Shown: piece after piece, positions 1-8,605 of the stretch
How the letters are laid out: the number at the start of each line of letters is the position of its first letter
Position numbering within the stretch: position 1 is the stretch's first letter
From: Gammaproteobacteria bacterium
GTDB taxonomy: Bacteria; Pseudomonadota; Gammaproteobacteria; Pseudomonadales; Pseudomonadaceae
Length of the DNA stretch: 64,000 nucleotides
Direction: 5' to 3'
NCBI GenBank assembly: GCA_012728315.1
Contig: JAAYFI010000020.1
Coordinates: forward strand, 112,881-176,880
The notes under the pieces: model-generated
What the model saw: the letters and a program-made list of their open reading frames with translations, nothing else
Told to the model about the DNA's origin: nothing
Databases searched by the model: none
Made by a program: the position numbers and the translations under genes

Positions 1-846
1 ACTTCAGGCCAAGCACAGGTTATTATCAGCGCCGAACAGGATAGCCCAGCCGTACGCAGCTTTACTCAAGAGCTGGCACAAAGGCTCCCTGCCTTCACCA
101 TTGACTATATGCCTCGCGCCCAACTCGAAGCGCAAAGCCAGTTCTCAGAAGGCACACAACTTATTCTGCTAGGTCCTGAGTTATTGCAGTGGCGCCTACA
201 GCTGACGCACAGCAACCCATACACACTGATTATGCAAGTCAGTCGCGTGCAAGCTTATCAGCAGCTTAAGCATCAGCACCCTCAGCATTTGACCTTTCTC
301 TGGAGTGATCCACCCATCAAGCGTCAAATCGCGCTCTTAAAAGCCATGCAACCTGACGTAAAACATGTGGGCGTGCTCTATGGCGATCACAGCGCATTTC
401 TTATGACAGAAGTTGAACAAGCCATGCAAGCGCAAGGTCTGGTTTTGCATAAATATTATTGGCCCAATAGTTATGATGCGCGCGGTCTAGGTCGCTTACT
501 GAACAAAACAGATGCACTGCTTGGCTTAGATGATCTACAAATTTATAACCCCACCACCATTAAAAGCATTTTGCTCAGCAGCTATGCTCGCAAACAAGCA
601 CTGATCGGCCCCACTGCCGCTTTTATTAAAGCCGGCAGCCTAGCCTCGACCTACAGCGACAAAGATGATTGGTTACACAGCTTACAAACATTGCTCAATA
701 GGCCAACACAGTCTTGGCCGAGAGAAGCCTATCCCGACGCATTTAAAATACTGGTGAATCAGCAAGTAGCACGCTCGCTTGGACTGCAAAACCACCACCC
801 ATCCGAACTGATCAAGGTTCTTCAGCAGCCTAGGTATACACCATGA
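1..846 (+). CDS. ABC-type substrate-binding-like protein (5' end outside window)
   Basis: The reading frame is open from the first base of the window, so the gene is cut at its 5' end; the first internal Met is at 109. The visible 281 residues resemble the periplasmic ABC_sub_bind family (TrpX-like, two Rossmann-like lobes). One stretch reads [20 protein letters not shown], and a later part discusses a single ligand-cleft style fold with [11 protein letters not shown] and [19 protein letters not shown]. The stop overlaps the start of the downstream histidine kinase by 4 bases (ATGA), so the two are translationally coupled. A likely role is a periplasmic ligand-binding partner of that kinase rather than a transporter component, because no permease or ATPase gene is nearby. 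The family assignment is moderate; the signal peptide cannot be seen. Confidence 0.7.
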   Translation, partial: TSGQAQVIISAEQDSPAVRSFTQELAQRLPAFTIDYMPRAQLEAQSQFSEGTQLILLGPELLQWRLQLTHSNPYTLIMQVSRVQAYQQLKHQHPQHLTFLWSDPPIKRQIALLKAMQPDVKHVGVLYGDHSAFLMTEVEQAMQAQGLVLHKYYWPNSYDARGLGRLLNKTDALLGLDDLQIYNPTTIKSILLSSYARKQALIGPTAAFIKAGSLASTYSDKDDWLHSLQTLLNRPTQSWPREAYPDAFKILVNQQVARSLGLQNHHPSELIKVLQQPRYTP

Positions 847-2321
847 AAAGAATGCTGGGCGGCAGTATTCATCGCCACACCTTATTCGTCAGTTTGCTAC
901 CTGCGGTATTAATTGCTTTTCTACTCACGGGCTACTTTACGTTGTCCCGGTTACAGAACTTACAAGAAGAGCTGGCAAACGCCGGTCAGCTGATTGCCAA
1001 CCAGCTTGCACCTGCGGCTGAGTTTAGCGTTATATCAGGCAACCTGCAGTTACTTGAACCGCTGTTACAAGGCTTGCTGCAACATCCCAACATTGCTTTT
1101 ATTGAAATTTATGATCACCAATCACGATTATTAAAACGCTCAGAGAAAGCCCCTTTCAGCGTTCAGTCAGGCCCATCATTTTCAGCAAAAATTGAGCGAC
1201 AAACCATTGAGCTTGATCCTGTTTTTTTATCGTCAACCGCGTCATTAGCAGCACCCCAGCATGATGACAGCTTGGGCTACGTTTTGGTTGGAATGACCGA
1301 CAGTTCACTTAAACAACAGCAACTGCAAACGCTATTGCGCGCCCTATGGCTGATTCTTTTCACCCTTATTTTAATCTGGGCACTTGCGTACTCATTGGCT
1401 CGCAGCCTCTCCAACCCCATCCGCGATATGCGCGAAAAACTACAAGCGCTGGACCAAGGTTTATTTAACACGCCCCCCCTTACTGCGATTAACAACGGAG
1501 AGCTCGGTGAGCTCAGTCAGCACATCAATATGCTGAGTAGAACCCTACAACAGGCGCGCCAGTCGCAAAAAAAATACACCGCAGAACTGCAGCTCGCGCA
1601 ACAGGAAGCAGAGCGTGCCAACCATGCTAAATCAGACTTTCTCGCAATGATGAGTCATGAACTACGCACCCCCATGAACGGCGTGCTGGGTATGCTGCAA
1701 TTGTTAGAGCAGACCGAGCTCAGCACAGAGCAAACGGAGTATACCCAGCTCGCTCACACATCCAGCTTACAGATGCTGGATGTCATCGATGATATTTTAG
1801 ATTTCTCACGCCTTGAGCATGATGCGCTGCAACTGGAATGCATTGTTTTTTCTTTGACAGAACTTTTTACATCCTTGCAGCAAACTTTCAAATACAGCGC
1901 AGAGCAAAAAGGTATTGATTTGATATTCAATTTACCCGCTGAGCTACCCCAGCTAAATGTTGAAGGTGACCCAACACGCCTGCGCCAAATTTTAGTCAAT
2001 ATTCTAGCCAATGCGTTAAAATTCACCGCACAAGGGAGCGTCACCGTGCAAGTAGACTGGAGCCTTTTAGGTTCGGCACAACTGCTTCTCAAATGCGAAA
2101 TCATTGATTCGGGCATCGGCATTGCCGCAGAACAATTGAGCTGTATTTTTGATGCATTTCATCAAGCCGATCAGAGTATTTCACGCCGTTACGGTGGTAC
2201 AGGCCTAGGTTTATCTATTGCGCGCACACTGACTGAACAAATGGGCGGCACATTGACCGTAGTCAGCCAACCGCAAAAAGGCTCAATATTTACTCTACAA
2301 GTGCCTTTGCATCATATATAA
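843..2321 (+). CDS. membrane sensor histidine kinase (HAMP, HisKA, HATPase; no receiver)
   Basis: This 492-residue kinase has a first membrane segment at about 13-35, a periplasmic sensor region to about 165, a second membrane segment at about 168-187, and a HAMP linker to about 238. A HisKA domain follows with the H-box [12 protein letters not shown] (phospho-acceptor His272). The HATPase domain shows the N-box [16 protein letters not shown] and [10 protein letters not shown]. It ends right after the ATPase domain. Hybrid kinases next to fabA in Pseudomonas (PA1611-like, recalled from memory) carry a C-terminal receiver, which is absent here. No response regulator gene is adjacent, so the partner must be encoded elsewhere. 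The start overlaps the upstream binding-protein gene, suggesting a binding protein/kinase sensing pair. Confidence 0.9.
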   Translation: MKRMLGGSIHRHTLFVSLLPAVLIAFLLTGYFTLSRLQNLQEELANAGQLIANQLAPAAEFSVISGNLQLLEPLLQGLLQHPNIAFIEIYDHQSRLLKRSEKAPFSVQSGPSFSAKIERQTIELDPVFLSSTASLAAPQHDDSLGYVLVGMTDSSLKQQQLQTLLRALWLILFTLILIWALAYSLARSLSNPIRDMREKLQALDQGLFNTPPLTAINNGELGELSQHINMLSRTLQQARQSQKKYTAELQLAQQEAERANHAKSDFLAMMSHELRTPMNGVLGMLQLLEQTELSTEQTEYTQLAHTSSLQMLDVIDDILDFSRLEHDALQLECIVFSLTELFTSLQQTFKYSAEQKGIDLIFNLPAELPQLNVEGDPTRLRQILVNILANALKFTAQGSVTVQVDWSLLGSAQLLLKCEIIDSGIGIAAEQLSCIFDAFHQADQSISRRYGGTGLGLSIARTLTEQMGGTLTVVSQPQKGSIFTLQVPLHHI

Positions 2322-2650
2322 CAAAGCGCTAAAGATGAGTTTTCAGCATTAAGGCGCAGCTAAAAGTCGCGCAATAGAACAGCTTTAACTAACATTTTGT
2401 CTTACAAATTGTTCATACTGTGACTTATAACACAGCTGCAAGGTCTAACCCTGCAACCGCACTCAAGCCAGACGTTATGTTGCTGCAAAAGCACAACAAG
2501 CAACCTGACAGAAGGCTTAAGTTGAATAGAGTTTTTTTGTTAAGCGTTATTAAATGTGTTAAAAACACGCAAATACGTTTAACAAAACCATTAGCAAGAT
2601 GGATATCCATCGCCCATGCAGTACACGATTAGGCACGTTGAGGAGCCCGC
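2322..2650. other. intergenic region upstream of fabA
   Basis: These 329 bases hold no convincing gene; short open frames on both strands lack ribosome sites and protein-like composition. The region contains the nested dyad at 2536-2586 described separately, and a GAGGAG ribosome site just before fabA. I see no clear terminator for the upstream kinase. Confidence 0.6.
2536..2586. promoter_or_regulatory. nested inverted repeat upstream of fabA (possible operator)
   Basis: An outer imperfect inverted repeat (TTTGTTAAGCGT at 2536-2547 and ACGTTTAACAAA at 2575-2586, 11 of 12 paired) surrounds an inner perfect one (GTGTT-AAA-AACAC at 2556-2568). Both have nearly the same centre, 2561-2562. It sits about 65 bases before the fabA start. 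In Pseudomonas fabAB is controlled by the TetR-type repressor DesT, so a fatty-acid regulator site is a reasonable inference, not demonstrated. Confidence 0.5.
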
Positions 2651-3166
2651 ATGACCAAACAAAACGCCTTCACCTACGAAGAACTGCTCAAATGCAGTCG
2701 AGGAGAACTCTTCGGACCAGGTAACGCGCAACTGCCCGCACCGAATATGCTTATGATCGATCGCATTGTGCACATCAGTGACACAGGTGGAAAGTACGGC
2801 AAAGGACAAATCACTGCTGAGCTGGATATCCATCCTGACCTGTGGTTCTTTGCCTGCCACTTTGAAGGTGATCCTGTGATGCCAGGTTGCTTAGGCCTCG
2901 ATGCTATGTGGCAGCTGGTCGGTTTTTTCCTTGGCTGGCAAGGCAACCCAGGACGTGGTCGTGCGCTTGGATCAGGTGATGTTAAGTTTTTTGGCCAAGT
3001 ACTACCCTCCGCTAAAAAAGTCACCTATAAAATCGATATTAAGCGCACAATTAATCGCTCATTAATTCTAGCCATCGCTGACGGTAGTGTCAGTGTTGAT
3101 GGTCGCGAAATTTATAGCGCCGAAGGCTTACGTGTCGGCCTATTTACTTCCACAGACTCTTTCTAA
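2651..3166 (+). CDS. fabA: 3-hydroxydecanoyl-ACP dehydratase/isomerase FabA
   Basis: FabA dehydrates 3-hydroxydecanoyl-ACP and isomerises trans-2- to cis-3-decenoyl-ACP, the branch point for unsaturated fatty acids in the cytosol. The protein has 171 residues, the normal family length. It carries the active-site pair His70 (in [15 protein letters not shown]) and Asp84 (in LGLDAMWQL) at the same positions as in E. coli FabA. A GAGGAG ribosome site lies 6 bases before the ATG. The fabB start follows 12 bases after the stop, so the two form the usual fabAB operon. Confidence 0.98.
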   Translation: MTKQNAFTYEELLKCSRGELFGPGNAQLPAPNMLMIDRIVHISDTGGKYGKGQITAELDIHPDLWFFACHFEGDPVMPGCLGLDAMWQLVGFFLGWQGNPGRGRALGSGDVKFFGQVLPSAKKVTYKIDIKRTINRSLILAIADGSVSVDGREIYSAEGLRVGLFTSTDSF

Positions 3167-3178
3167 AGGATGACCAGT

Positions 3179-4396
3179 ATGCGTCGCGCTGTAATCACTG
3201 GAATGGGCATTGTTTCTTGCCTAGGTAATGATAAAGCTACCGTAGCTGCCAATTTACGAGCAGGTAAATCAGGTATTCGTTTTAACCCTTCATATGCTGA
3301 AATGGGCTTGCGCAGCCAAGTTTCAGGCACTGTTGACATTGATCTAGAAGCCTTAATTGACCGCAAAGTTTTTCGCTTTATGGGTCAAGCAGCGGCCTTC
3401 TCTTATTTAGCGATGGAGCAAGCCATTGCCGACAGTGGACTCAGCCCTGAAGATGTATCAAACCCACGTACTGGTTTAATCGCCGGCTCTGGTGGTGCAT
3501 CAACCCTAAACCAAATGGAAGCGATCGATATCCTGCGCGACAAAGGCGTTAAGCGTATCGGCCCATACCGTGTAACCCGCACCATGGGTAGCACTGTCTC
3601 TGCTTGCTTAGCCACGCCTTTTAAAATCAAAGGCGTGAACTACTCAATATCTTCCGCCTGCGCAACCAGCGCCCACTGTATTGGACAAGCTCTTGAGCAG
3701 ATCCAATTGGGTAAACAAGATATTGTTTTTGCCGGCGGCGGTGAAGAAGAACATTGGAGCCAGAGTTGCTTATTTGATGCAATGGGTGCTTTGTCTACTC
3801 AGTATAACGACACGCCCGAAAAAGCCTCACGCGCCTATGACAGCAAACGTGATGGCTTTGTGATTGCTGGCGGTGGCGGCATGGTGGTCGTTGAAGAGCT
3901 GGAACACGCCCTGAAACGTGGCGCAAAAATCTATGCAGAAATCGTCGGTTACGGCGCCACCTCGGATGGTTACGATATGGTCGCGCCAAGCGGTGAAGGT
4001 GCTGTGCGCTGCATGCAACAAGCGCTCGCAACGGTTGACACACCCATCGATTACCTCAACACCCACGGCACCTCAACACCGGTCGGTGATATTGCTGAGA
4101 TTCGAGCCGTTCGTGAAGTATTCGCGGATAAAGCACCGCCGATCAGCTCTACAAAAAGTCTCTCAGGTCACTCTTTGGGCGCCGCAGGGGTTCAAGAAAC
4201 CATCTACTCGTTGCTTATGATGGAAGGCAATTTTATTGCTGGCTCTATCAATATTGACGAGTTGGATGAAGAGGTTAAAGACTTACCGATTGTGCAGAAA
4301 ACACAAGAAAACGTAACGCTAAATACCGTGATGAGCAACAGCTTTGGTTTCGGCGGCACCAACGCCACCTTAGTACTCAAACGTTTCACACAATAA
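3179..4396 (+). CDS. fabB: 3-oxoacyl-ACP synthase I FabB
   Basis: FabB is the condensing enzyme that elongates cis-3-decenoyl-ACP made by FabA. The catalytic triad of the family is visible: Cys161 in [12 protein letters not shown], His296 in [12 protein letters not shown] and His331 in [11 protein letters not shown]. An in-frame ATG at 3170 overlaps the AAGGA ribosome site. The ATG at 3179 has proper spacing and gives [10 protein letters not shown] and 405 residues, the family length, so I chose it. It is co-transcribed with fabA and followed by a strong hairpin terminator. Confidence 0.98.
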   Translation: MRRAVITGMGIVSCLGNDKATVAANLRAGKSGIRFNPSYAEMGLRSQVSGTVDIDLEALIDRKVFRFMGQAAAFSYLAMEQAIADSGLSPEDVSNPRTGLIAGSGGASTLNQMEAIDILRDKGVKRIGPYRVTRTMGSTVSACLATPFKIKGVNYSISSACATSAHCIGQALEQIQLGKQDIVFAGGGEEEHWSQSCLFDAMGALSTQYNDTPEKASRAYDSKRDGFVIAGGGGMVVVEELEHALKRGAKIYAEIVGYGATSDGYDMVAPSGEGAVRCMQQALATVDTPIDYLNTHGTSTPVGDIAEIRAVREVFADKAPPISSTKSLSGHSLGAAGVQETIYSLLMMEGNFIAGSINIDELDEEVKDLPIVQKTQENVTLNTVMSNSFGFGGTNATLVLKRFTQ

Positions 4397-4413
4397 TTTA
4401 GCTGAACGCTTAC

Positions 4414-4453
4414 AAAAATGGCCACTGCAATCAGATTGCGTGGCCATTTTTTT
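4414..4453. terminator. bidirectional rho-independent terminator after fabAB
   Basis: The stem AAAATGGCCAC (from 4415) pairs with GTGGCCATTTT, with an inner GCAAT-CAG-ATTGC extension. Seven T lie on the plus side and an A run on the other. It separates fabB from the convergent gene ending at 4479 and can serve both. Confidence 0.9.
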
Positions 4454-4478
4454 ATGACTCAATGCCGAGCAAACAATC

Positions 4479-5465
4479 TCAATCAATACGAACCAAAGTA
4501 CGCCCCACTTGTTGGCTAGCGAGCATCGCAATAATAGCTGTCGGCACTTCAGTCAAACTGATTTCCTTCACCAGCGGCTCTAAATCTAATTTCCACTCAG
4601 TGGCTAATTTATCCCACATAGACACTTTATCAGCCAGCGGCAATTCAACAGAGTCAACGCCCAGCAAATTCACCCCACGCAAAATAAAAGGTAAAACACT
4701 GCCAGAAAAATTTGCCCCAGTCGTTAACCCGCAGCAAGCAGCACTGCCACTGTGCTGCAAAGCTTTTAGCGCATTGAACAGTATATCGCCACCAACGGTA
4801 TCAACAATTCCAGCCCACGTAGGTTTCAGCAAAGCTTTATCCATCCCTTCTAATAAAGCTGAACGCGCAACAATCTCTGTAGCACCCAATCGGCGCAAAA
4901 AGCTGCTTTGCTCTGCTTTACCCGTTGCTGCGGCCACTTGAAAACCCAGCTTAGCCAACAACATCACAGCAATAGACCCAACACCACCGGTTGCGCCCGT
5001 GACTAACACCGGGCCATTGGCGGCATGCACACCGGCATGGAGTAATTTTGCCACACAGAGTGCTGCAGTCAGGCCTGCAGTCCCTAAAGCCATCGCCTCT
5101 CGCAGGGACAAACCTGCAGGGCACTTAACCACCCAGCTTGCTGGCACACGAATATATTGCGCTAAACCACCGTAGGTGTTCATACCCAAGTCATAACCAG
5201 TGACGATGACCTCATCACCGGCAGCCACGCCAGGCACACTGGAATGCTCAACCACGCCGGCTGCATCAATACCTGGTGTATGCGGAAAATGGCGTGTCAC
5301 TCCACGATTACCAGTGGCTGACAATGCGTCTTTATAATTCAACGATGAATAATGCACGCGAATCAGCACTTCACCCTCAGGTAAATCCGCAAGCGAACGC
5401 TCAACAATTTTTTGCTCAAACTGGGGTGTTTCAGTGACCCATAAAGCTTGGTACATAGTGCCCAT
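4479..5465 (-). CDS. AcuI/YhdH-type NADPH-dependent acrylyl-CoA reductase / quinone oxidoreductase
   Basis: This is a zinc-free medium-chain dehydrogenase of 328 residues. The N-terminal GroES-like part contains VHYSSLNYKDALSATGNRGV and HTPGIDAAGVV. The Rossmann part has VLVTGATGGVGSIAVMLLAKLGF. It matches the YhdH/YhfP/AcuI family, whose characterised members reduce acryloyl-CoA to propionyl-CoA with NADPH. The exact substrate here is not known. The ATG at 5465 has a TGAGGA ribosome site 7 bases upstream, preferred over the ATG three codons later. sohB lies directly upstream on the same strand, 33 bases away, so the two may be co-transcribed. Confidence 0.85.
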   Translation of the reverse strand: MGTMYQALWVTETPQFEQKIVERSLADLPEGEVLIRVHYSSLNYKDALSATGNRGVTRHFPHTPGIDAAGVVEHSSVPGVAAGDEVIVTGYDLGMNTYGGLAQYIRVPASWVVKCPAGLSLREAMALGTAGLTAALCVAKLLHAGVHAANGPVLVTGATGGVGSIAVMLLAKLGFQVAAATGKAEQSSFLRRLGATEIVARSALLEGMDKALLKPTWAGIVDTVGGDILFNALKALQHSGSAACCGLTTGANFSGSVLPFILRGVNLLGVDSVELPLADKVSMWDKLATEWKLDLEPLVKEISLTEVPTAIIAMLASQQVGRTLVRID

Positions 5466-5498
5466 TGAATATTCCTCAGGTGTGATGTCAGAACTGCA

Positions 5499-6518
5499 TC
5501 AGCCCATAAAGCGCTGCTGCAAACGTTCCCAGCCTTTTTCTGCAACGCGCTCAACAGCGGCTCCCGCTGTCAATCCAACACGCTCTTGCAGTGACTTTTT
5601 CTGGGTAAACTCTAACAGATAAATATCAGCCTCTTGGGCACTTTTTGACAGATACTCATCACTGGTTTGTAACGTATCTACCAAAGCTAAACGCTGCGCA
5701 TCAGTACCCAACCAGACCTCACCGGTTGCTACCGCATCAATATCAAGCTGAGGACGAAAACGCGCAACGAATTGTTTAAATAAATCGTGGGTCGTCTGCA
5801 GCTCTTGTAAAAACTTTTGTCGCGCCGGTTCAGTGTTTTCACCCAGCATTGTTAAAGTACGCTTGTAATCACCAGCGGTCAGCACCTCAACATCAATATT
5901 ATTTTTTTTCAATAAGCGGTGAATATTGGGTATTTGCGCCACTACACCAATCGAGCCCACAGCAGCAAAAGGTGCACTTAAAATTTTGTCGCCAATGCAT
6001 GCCATCATATAGCCGCCACTGGCAGCAACCTTATCAATGCAAACAGTCAATGGAATTTGCGCTTCGCGAATACGTGCCAACTGTGATGCAGCAAAGCCAT
6101 AACTGTGCACCATTCCACCGCCACTTTCTAAGCGCACAACCACCTCATCACTGGGCTGCGCAATGCTCAATAAAGCAGTGATCTCATGGCGCAAATTTTC
6201 TACAGCTGAAGCTTTAATGTCGCCGTCAAAATCTAAAACATAGACTCTTTTTTTATCACTGCCCTCCTTTGCAGCCTGTTTGTCTTTAAGTTTTTTTGCT
6301 TTTTTTAATGCTTTTAACTGCGACTTGTCGAGCACACTGTGCTCAACCTGCTCCTTTAAGTCAGCGTAAAACTCATTCAAGCTGCTGACCAAGAGCTCAC
6401 CACTACGGGTACGCCCCCGAGCACGCATGGCTGTCGCAAACGATAAGATCATCATGACCACAATCAGCACTGTAACTGCACGAGCCAGAAACCCTGCATA
6501 TTCAAGTAAGAAATCCAC
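5499..6518 (-). CDS. sohB: inner-membrane S49 peptidase SohB
   Basis: A membrane-anchored serine peptidase of 339 residues related to signal peptide peptidase SppA; E. coli SohB is about 349. One N-terminal membrane segment (about 10-30) and a charged Lys-rich linker (about 65-90) precede the protease domain. The catalytic Ser167 sits in KVAASGGYMMACIGD and the general base Lys219 in TAGDYKRTLTMLG, the expected S49 Ser/Lys dyad. It is probably exposed to the periplasm and quality control is the inferred role. A 25-base perfect palindrome lies about 50 bases upstream of the start. Confidence 0.93.
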   Translation of the reverse strand: MDFLLEYAGFLARAVTVLIVVMMILSFATAMRARGRTRSGELLVSSLNEFYADLKEQVEHSVLDKSQLKALKKAKKLKDKQAAKEGSDKKRVYVLDFDGDIKASAVENLRHEITALLSIAQPSDEVVVRLESGGGMVHSYGFAASQLARIREAQIPLTVCIDKVAASGGYMMACIGDKILSAPFAAVGSIGVVAQIPNIHRLLKKNNIDVEVLTAGDYKRTLTMLGENTEPARQKFLQELQTTHDLFKQFVARFRPQLDIDAVATGEVWLGTDAQRLALVDTLQTSDEYLSKSAQEADIYLLEFTQKKSLQERVGLTAGAAVERVAEKGWERLQQRFMG

Positions 6519-6567
6519 TGTTAACTCCTCAAACGATAGTGATTGCTATCTTACATGAACAGATGCG

Positions 6568-6592
6568 CTCTTTGATAACAATTATCAAAGAG
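6568..6592. promoter_or_regulatory. 25-base perfect palindrome upstream of sohB
   Basis: CTCTTTGATAA and TTATCAAAGAG are perfect 11-base arms around CAA. The GATAA/TTATC core vaguely recalls iron-type operators but does not match a Fur box. No T tract follows on either strand, so an operator is more likely than a terminator. Confidence 0.5.
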
Positions 6593-6749
6593 GCAAATAA
6601 CAAAAATCATGCCAAAAAAAACGAACAATAAAGCAACAGAGCGTTGCGTTTCCGTTACTGGTGGCATAACTGGATAAGTGGCACAATGCAATCAATAGCG
6701 AAATAAAGTTCCAATTAATAATCTAATCGTCATAAGCGCAGTGCCAATT

Positions 6750-6788
6750 AGTTTATTTAAAGATTTGTACAAAACAATTAAATAAACT
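6750..6788. promoter_or_regulatory. 39-base nested dyad upstream of the exopolysaccharide locus
   Basis: Perfect 11-base arms AGTTTATTTAA (6750-6760) and TTAAATAAACT (6778-6788) enclose the palindrome TTTGTACAAA (6764-6773). All are centred within half a base of 6769. The dyad lies 40 bases before the first exopolysaccharide start and is a good candidate operator or promoter element. Confidence 0.5.
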
Positions 6789-6828
6789 TAAAACCAATTA
6801 AAATAAACTAACTAGTAGCTGCCAAATT

Positions 6829-7836
6829 ATGAAAATATTGATTACCGGAATAGCTGGATTTATAGGCGCGCACTGCGCTTTTAGATTACTCTCTAAAGCA
6901 CATGAAATTGTAGGCATTGATAACTTTAATGATTACTACTCACCCAAGCTCAAGCATGACCGAATCGACTGGATTAAAAAAACAGAAAAAGATATAAAGA
7001 TTCATTGCTTAGATATCAGCAATATTGATCAGTTATTATCTGTATTTAGTGAATTTAAACCCGACTATGTTATTCATTTAGCTGCGCAAGCCGGTGTACG
7101 CTACTCAATAGAAAATCCAAATGCTTATCTTGACAGCAACTTAAAAGGATTTCTAAATATTTTAGAAGCCTGTCGAGCACACCCTGTTAAGCATCTTATT
7201 TATGCATCTTCGAGTTCCGTGTACGGAATTAATCAAAAAACACCCTACTGTACAGATGACAATACAGATCATCCGCTCTCTTTATACGCAGCCAGTAAAA
7301 AAGCCAATGAAGTGATGGCTCATTGCTACAGTCATTTGTACAAGATCCCCACTACGGGGTTGAGATTTTTTACTGTCTACGGCCCATGGGGTCGCCCCGA
7401 TATGTCGCCATATCTGTTTACTCATGCCATTGAGACAGGAAAAACTTTAAAACTATTTAATTATGGCAACCATCAGCGTGATTTTACTTATATTGATGAC
7501 ATTGTCGAATCAATTGTTCGCCTATTAAATATACCTCCGAAAGAAAATAAACATTGGGATGCACATACACCCCGCCCCTCAAGCAGTAAAGCACCATGGC
7601 GCATTCTTAATATTGGCGGCAGTCATCCCGTCGAGCTGCTTGATTACGTCGCTTTAATTGAAGGCTTTATGGGGAAAAAAGCTCAATTAAAACTTCTACC
7701 TTTACAGCCTGGAGATGTACTTGCAACAAGTGCAGATACACATCAACTTGAAGAGCTAATTCAATTCAAACCTATTGTATCGATTGAGCAGGGCCTAAAG
7801 GCATACACCGACTGGTATAAGCACTACTACATCTAA
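6829..7836 (+). CDS. NAD-dependent UDP-sugar epimerase (UDP-glucuronate 4-epimerase type)
   Basis: An extended short-chain dehydrogenase of 335 residues. It has the NAD motif GIAGFIG at 7-13, the family signature DNFNDYYSPKLK, and the catalytic Tyr153/Lys157 in YAASKKANEVMAH. It resembles UDP-glucuronate 4-epimerases (CapI/LspL/GAE), which supply UDP-galacturonate. UDP-glucose/GlcNAc epimerisation is the alternative. It is the first gene of the exopolysaccharide locus and would provide a nucleotide sugar. No strong ribosome site precedes the ATG. The surrounding base composition is much more AT-rich than that of fabAB. Confidence 0.88.
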   Translation: MKILITGIAGFIGAHCAFRLLSKAHEIVGIDNFNDYYSPKLKHDRIDWIKKTEKDIKIHCLDISNIDQLLSVFSEFKPDYVIHLAAQAGVRYSIENPNAYLDSNLKGFLNILEACRAHPVKHLIYASSSSVYGINQKTPYCTDDNTDHPLSLYAASKKANEVMAHCYSHLYKIPTTGLRFFTVYGPWGRPDMSPYLFTHAIETGKTLKLFNYGNHQRDFTYIDDIVESIVRLLNIPPKENKHWDAHTPRPSSSKAPWRILNIGGSHPVELLDYVALIEGFMGKKAQLKLLPLQPGDVLATSADTHQLEELIQFKPIVSIEQGLKAYTDWYKHYYI

Positions 7837-7849
7837 GCGAGTATAAGAT

Positions 7850-8605
7850 ATGCATTATGAAATGATGCCAGAATTAGAAGATAAAAAAGATTTAAACATT
7901 GATGGGGATCGTCGCAATCATGAACTAAGAATGAAAATAGCAAATGCAACACTCACCCATAGCAAAGGCTGGATCACAGGAAAGCAAGGCGGCACACCTT
8001 GGTCCATATCAAAGACCAAGCGTTTTTTTGCAGCTGCATTATCCAGCATCATTCTTATTATGATCAGCCCGGTATTTATTACTCTTATTATTCTAATAAA
8101 GACTACCAGCGAAGGTCCTGTATTTTTTATTCAAAAAAGAACCGGCTATAAAGGTCGGCGCTTTGGCATGTATAAATTTAGAACCATGGTGAAAAATGCT
8201 GAAGCGTTAAAAGAATCACTACGACACTTAAACAAACATGGCGCAGACTCCATTGACTTCAAAATCGATAAAGATCCACGTGTAACCAAAATCGGCCATT
8301 TTTTAAGACGCAGCAGCCTAGATGAATTGCCTAATTTAATAAATGTTATTAAAGGCGATATGCGTCTAGTCGGCCCGAGGCCCACTTCATTTCATGCGCA
8401 AAAATATAATTTAGACCACCTCAGCCGATTGAGCATCTACCCTGGAATTACAGGTTTATGGCAAATATCAGGGCGCAGCGATATAGATTTCGATCAGAGA
8501 GTTGAGCTTGACTTGCTCTATATCTCGAGCCAAAGCCCAATACAAGACTTAAAAATACTTATAAAGACACCTTTTAGTGTTCTTACTGGGCACGGAGCAA
8601 GCTAA
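7850..8605 (+). CDS. polyprenyl-phosphate sugar-1-phosphate transferase (priming enzyme)
   Basis: This bacterial sugar transferase starts a polysaccharide repeat unit by moving a sugar-1-phosphate from a nucleotide sugar to undecaprenyl phosphate. It has 251 residues with one membrane hairpin at about 60-85. The family core is present: FFIQKRTGYKGRRFGMYKFR, DPRVTKIGHFLRRSSLDELP and GDMRLVGPRPTS. It lacks the multi-span N-terminus of WcaJ/WbaP and is closer to the minimal PglC/EpsL size plus an N-terminal extension. Start choice is uncertain, with Met codons at residues 1, 5 and 6. The next gene begins immediately after its stop. Confidence 0.93.
   Translation: MHYEMMPELEDKKDLNIDGDRRNHELRMKIANATLTHSKGWITGKQGGTPWSISKTKRFFAAALSSIILIMISPVFITLIILIKTTSEGPVFFIQKRTGYKGRRFGMYKFRTMVKNAEALKESLRHLNKHGADSIDFKIDKDPRVTKIGHFLRRSSLDELPNLINVIKGDMRLVGPRPTSFHAQKYNLDHLSRLSIYPGITGLWQISGRSDIDFDQRVELDLLYISSQSPIQDLKILIKTPFSVLTGHGAS

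Larger units (their letters stand above)
6519..6828. other. AT-rich intergenic region before the exopolysaccharide locus
   Basis: These 310 bases separate divergent sohB and the exopolysaccharide genes. No gene is visible. The region holds a 25-base palindrome near sohB, a 39-base nested dyad nearer the exopolysaccharide genes (both listed), and many A/T runs. The last part, from about 6790, carries a near-copy of one dyad arm (TTAAAATAAACT). I cannot place a sigma-70 promoter with confidence. Confidence 0.6.

Noticed and set aside
2420..2632. 70-codon frame upstream of fabA
   Set aside because: Non-ATG start, no ribosome site, and it covers the nested dyad; composition is not protein-like.
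6519..6828. JUMPstart-type element before the exopolysaccharide locus
   Set aside because: The core GGCGGTAG motif is absent, so RfaH-type anti-termination cannot be supported.
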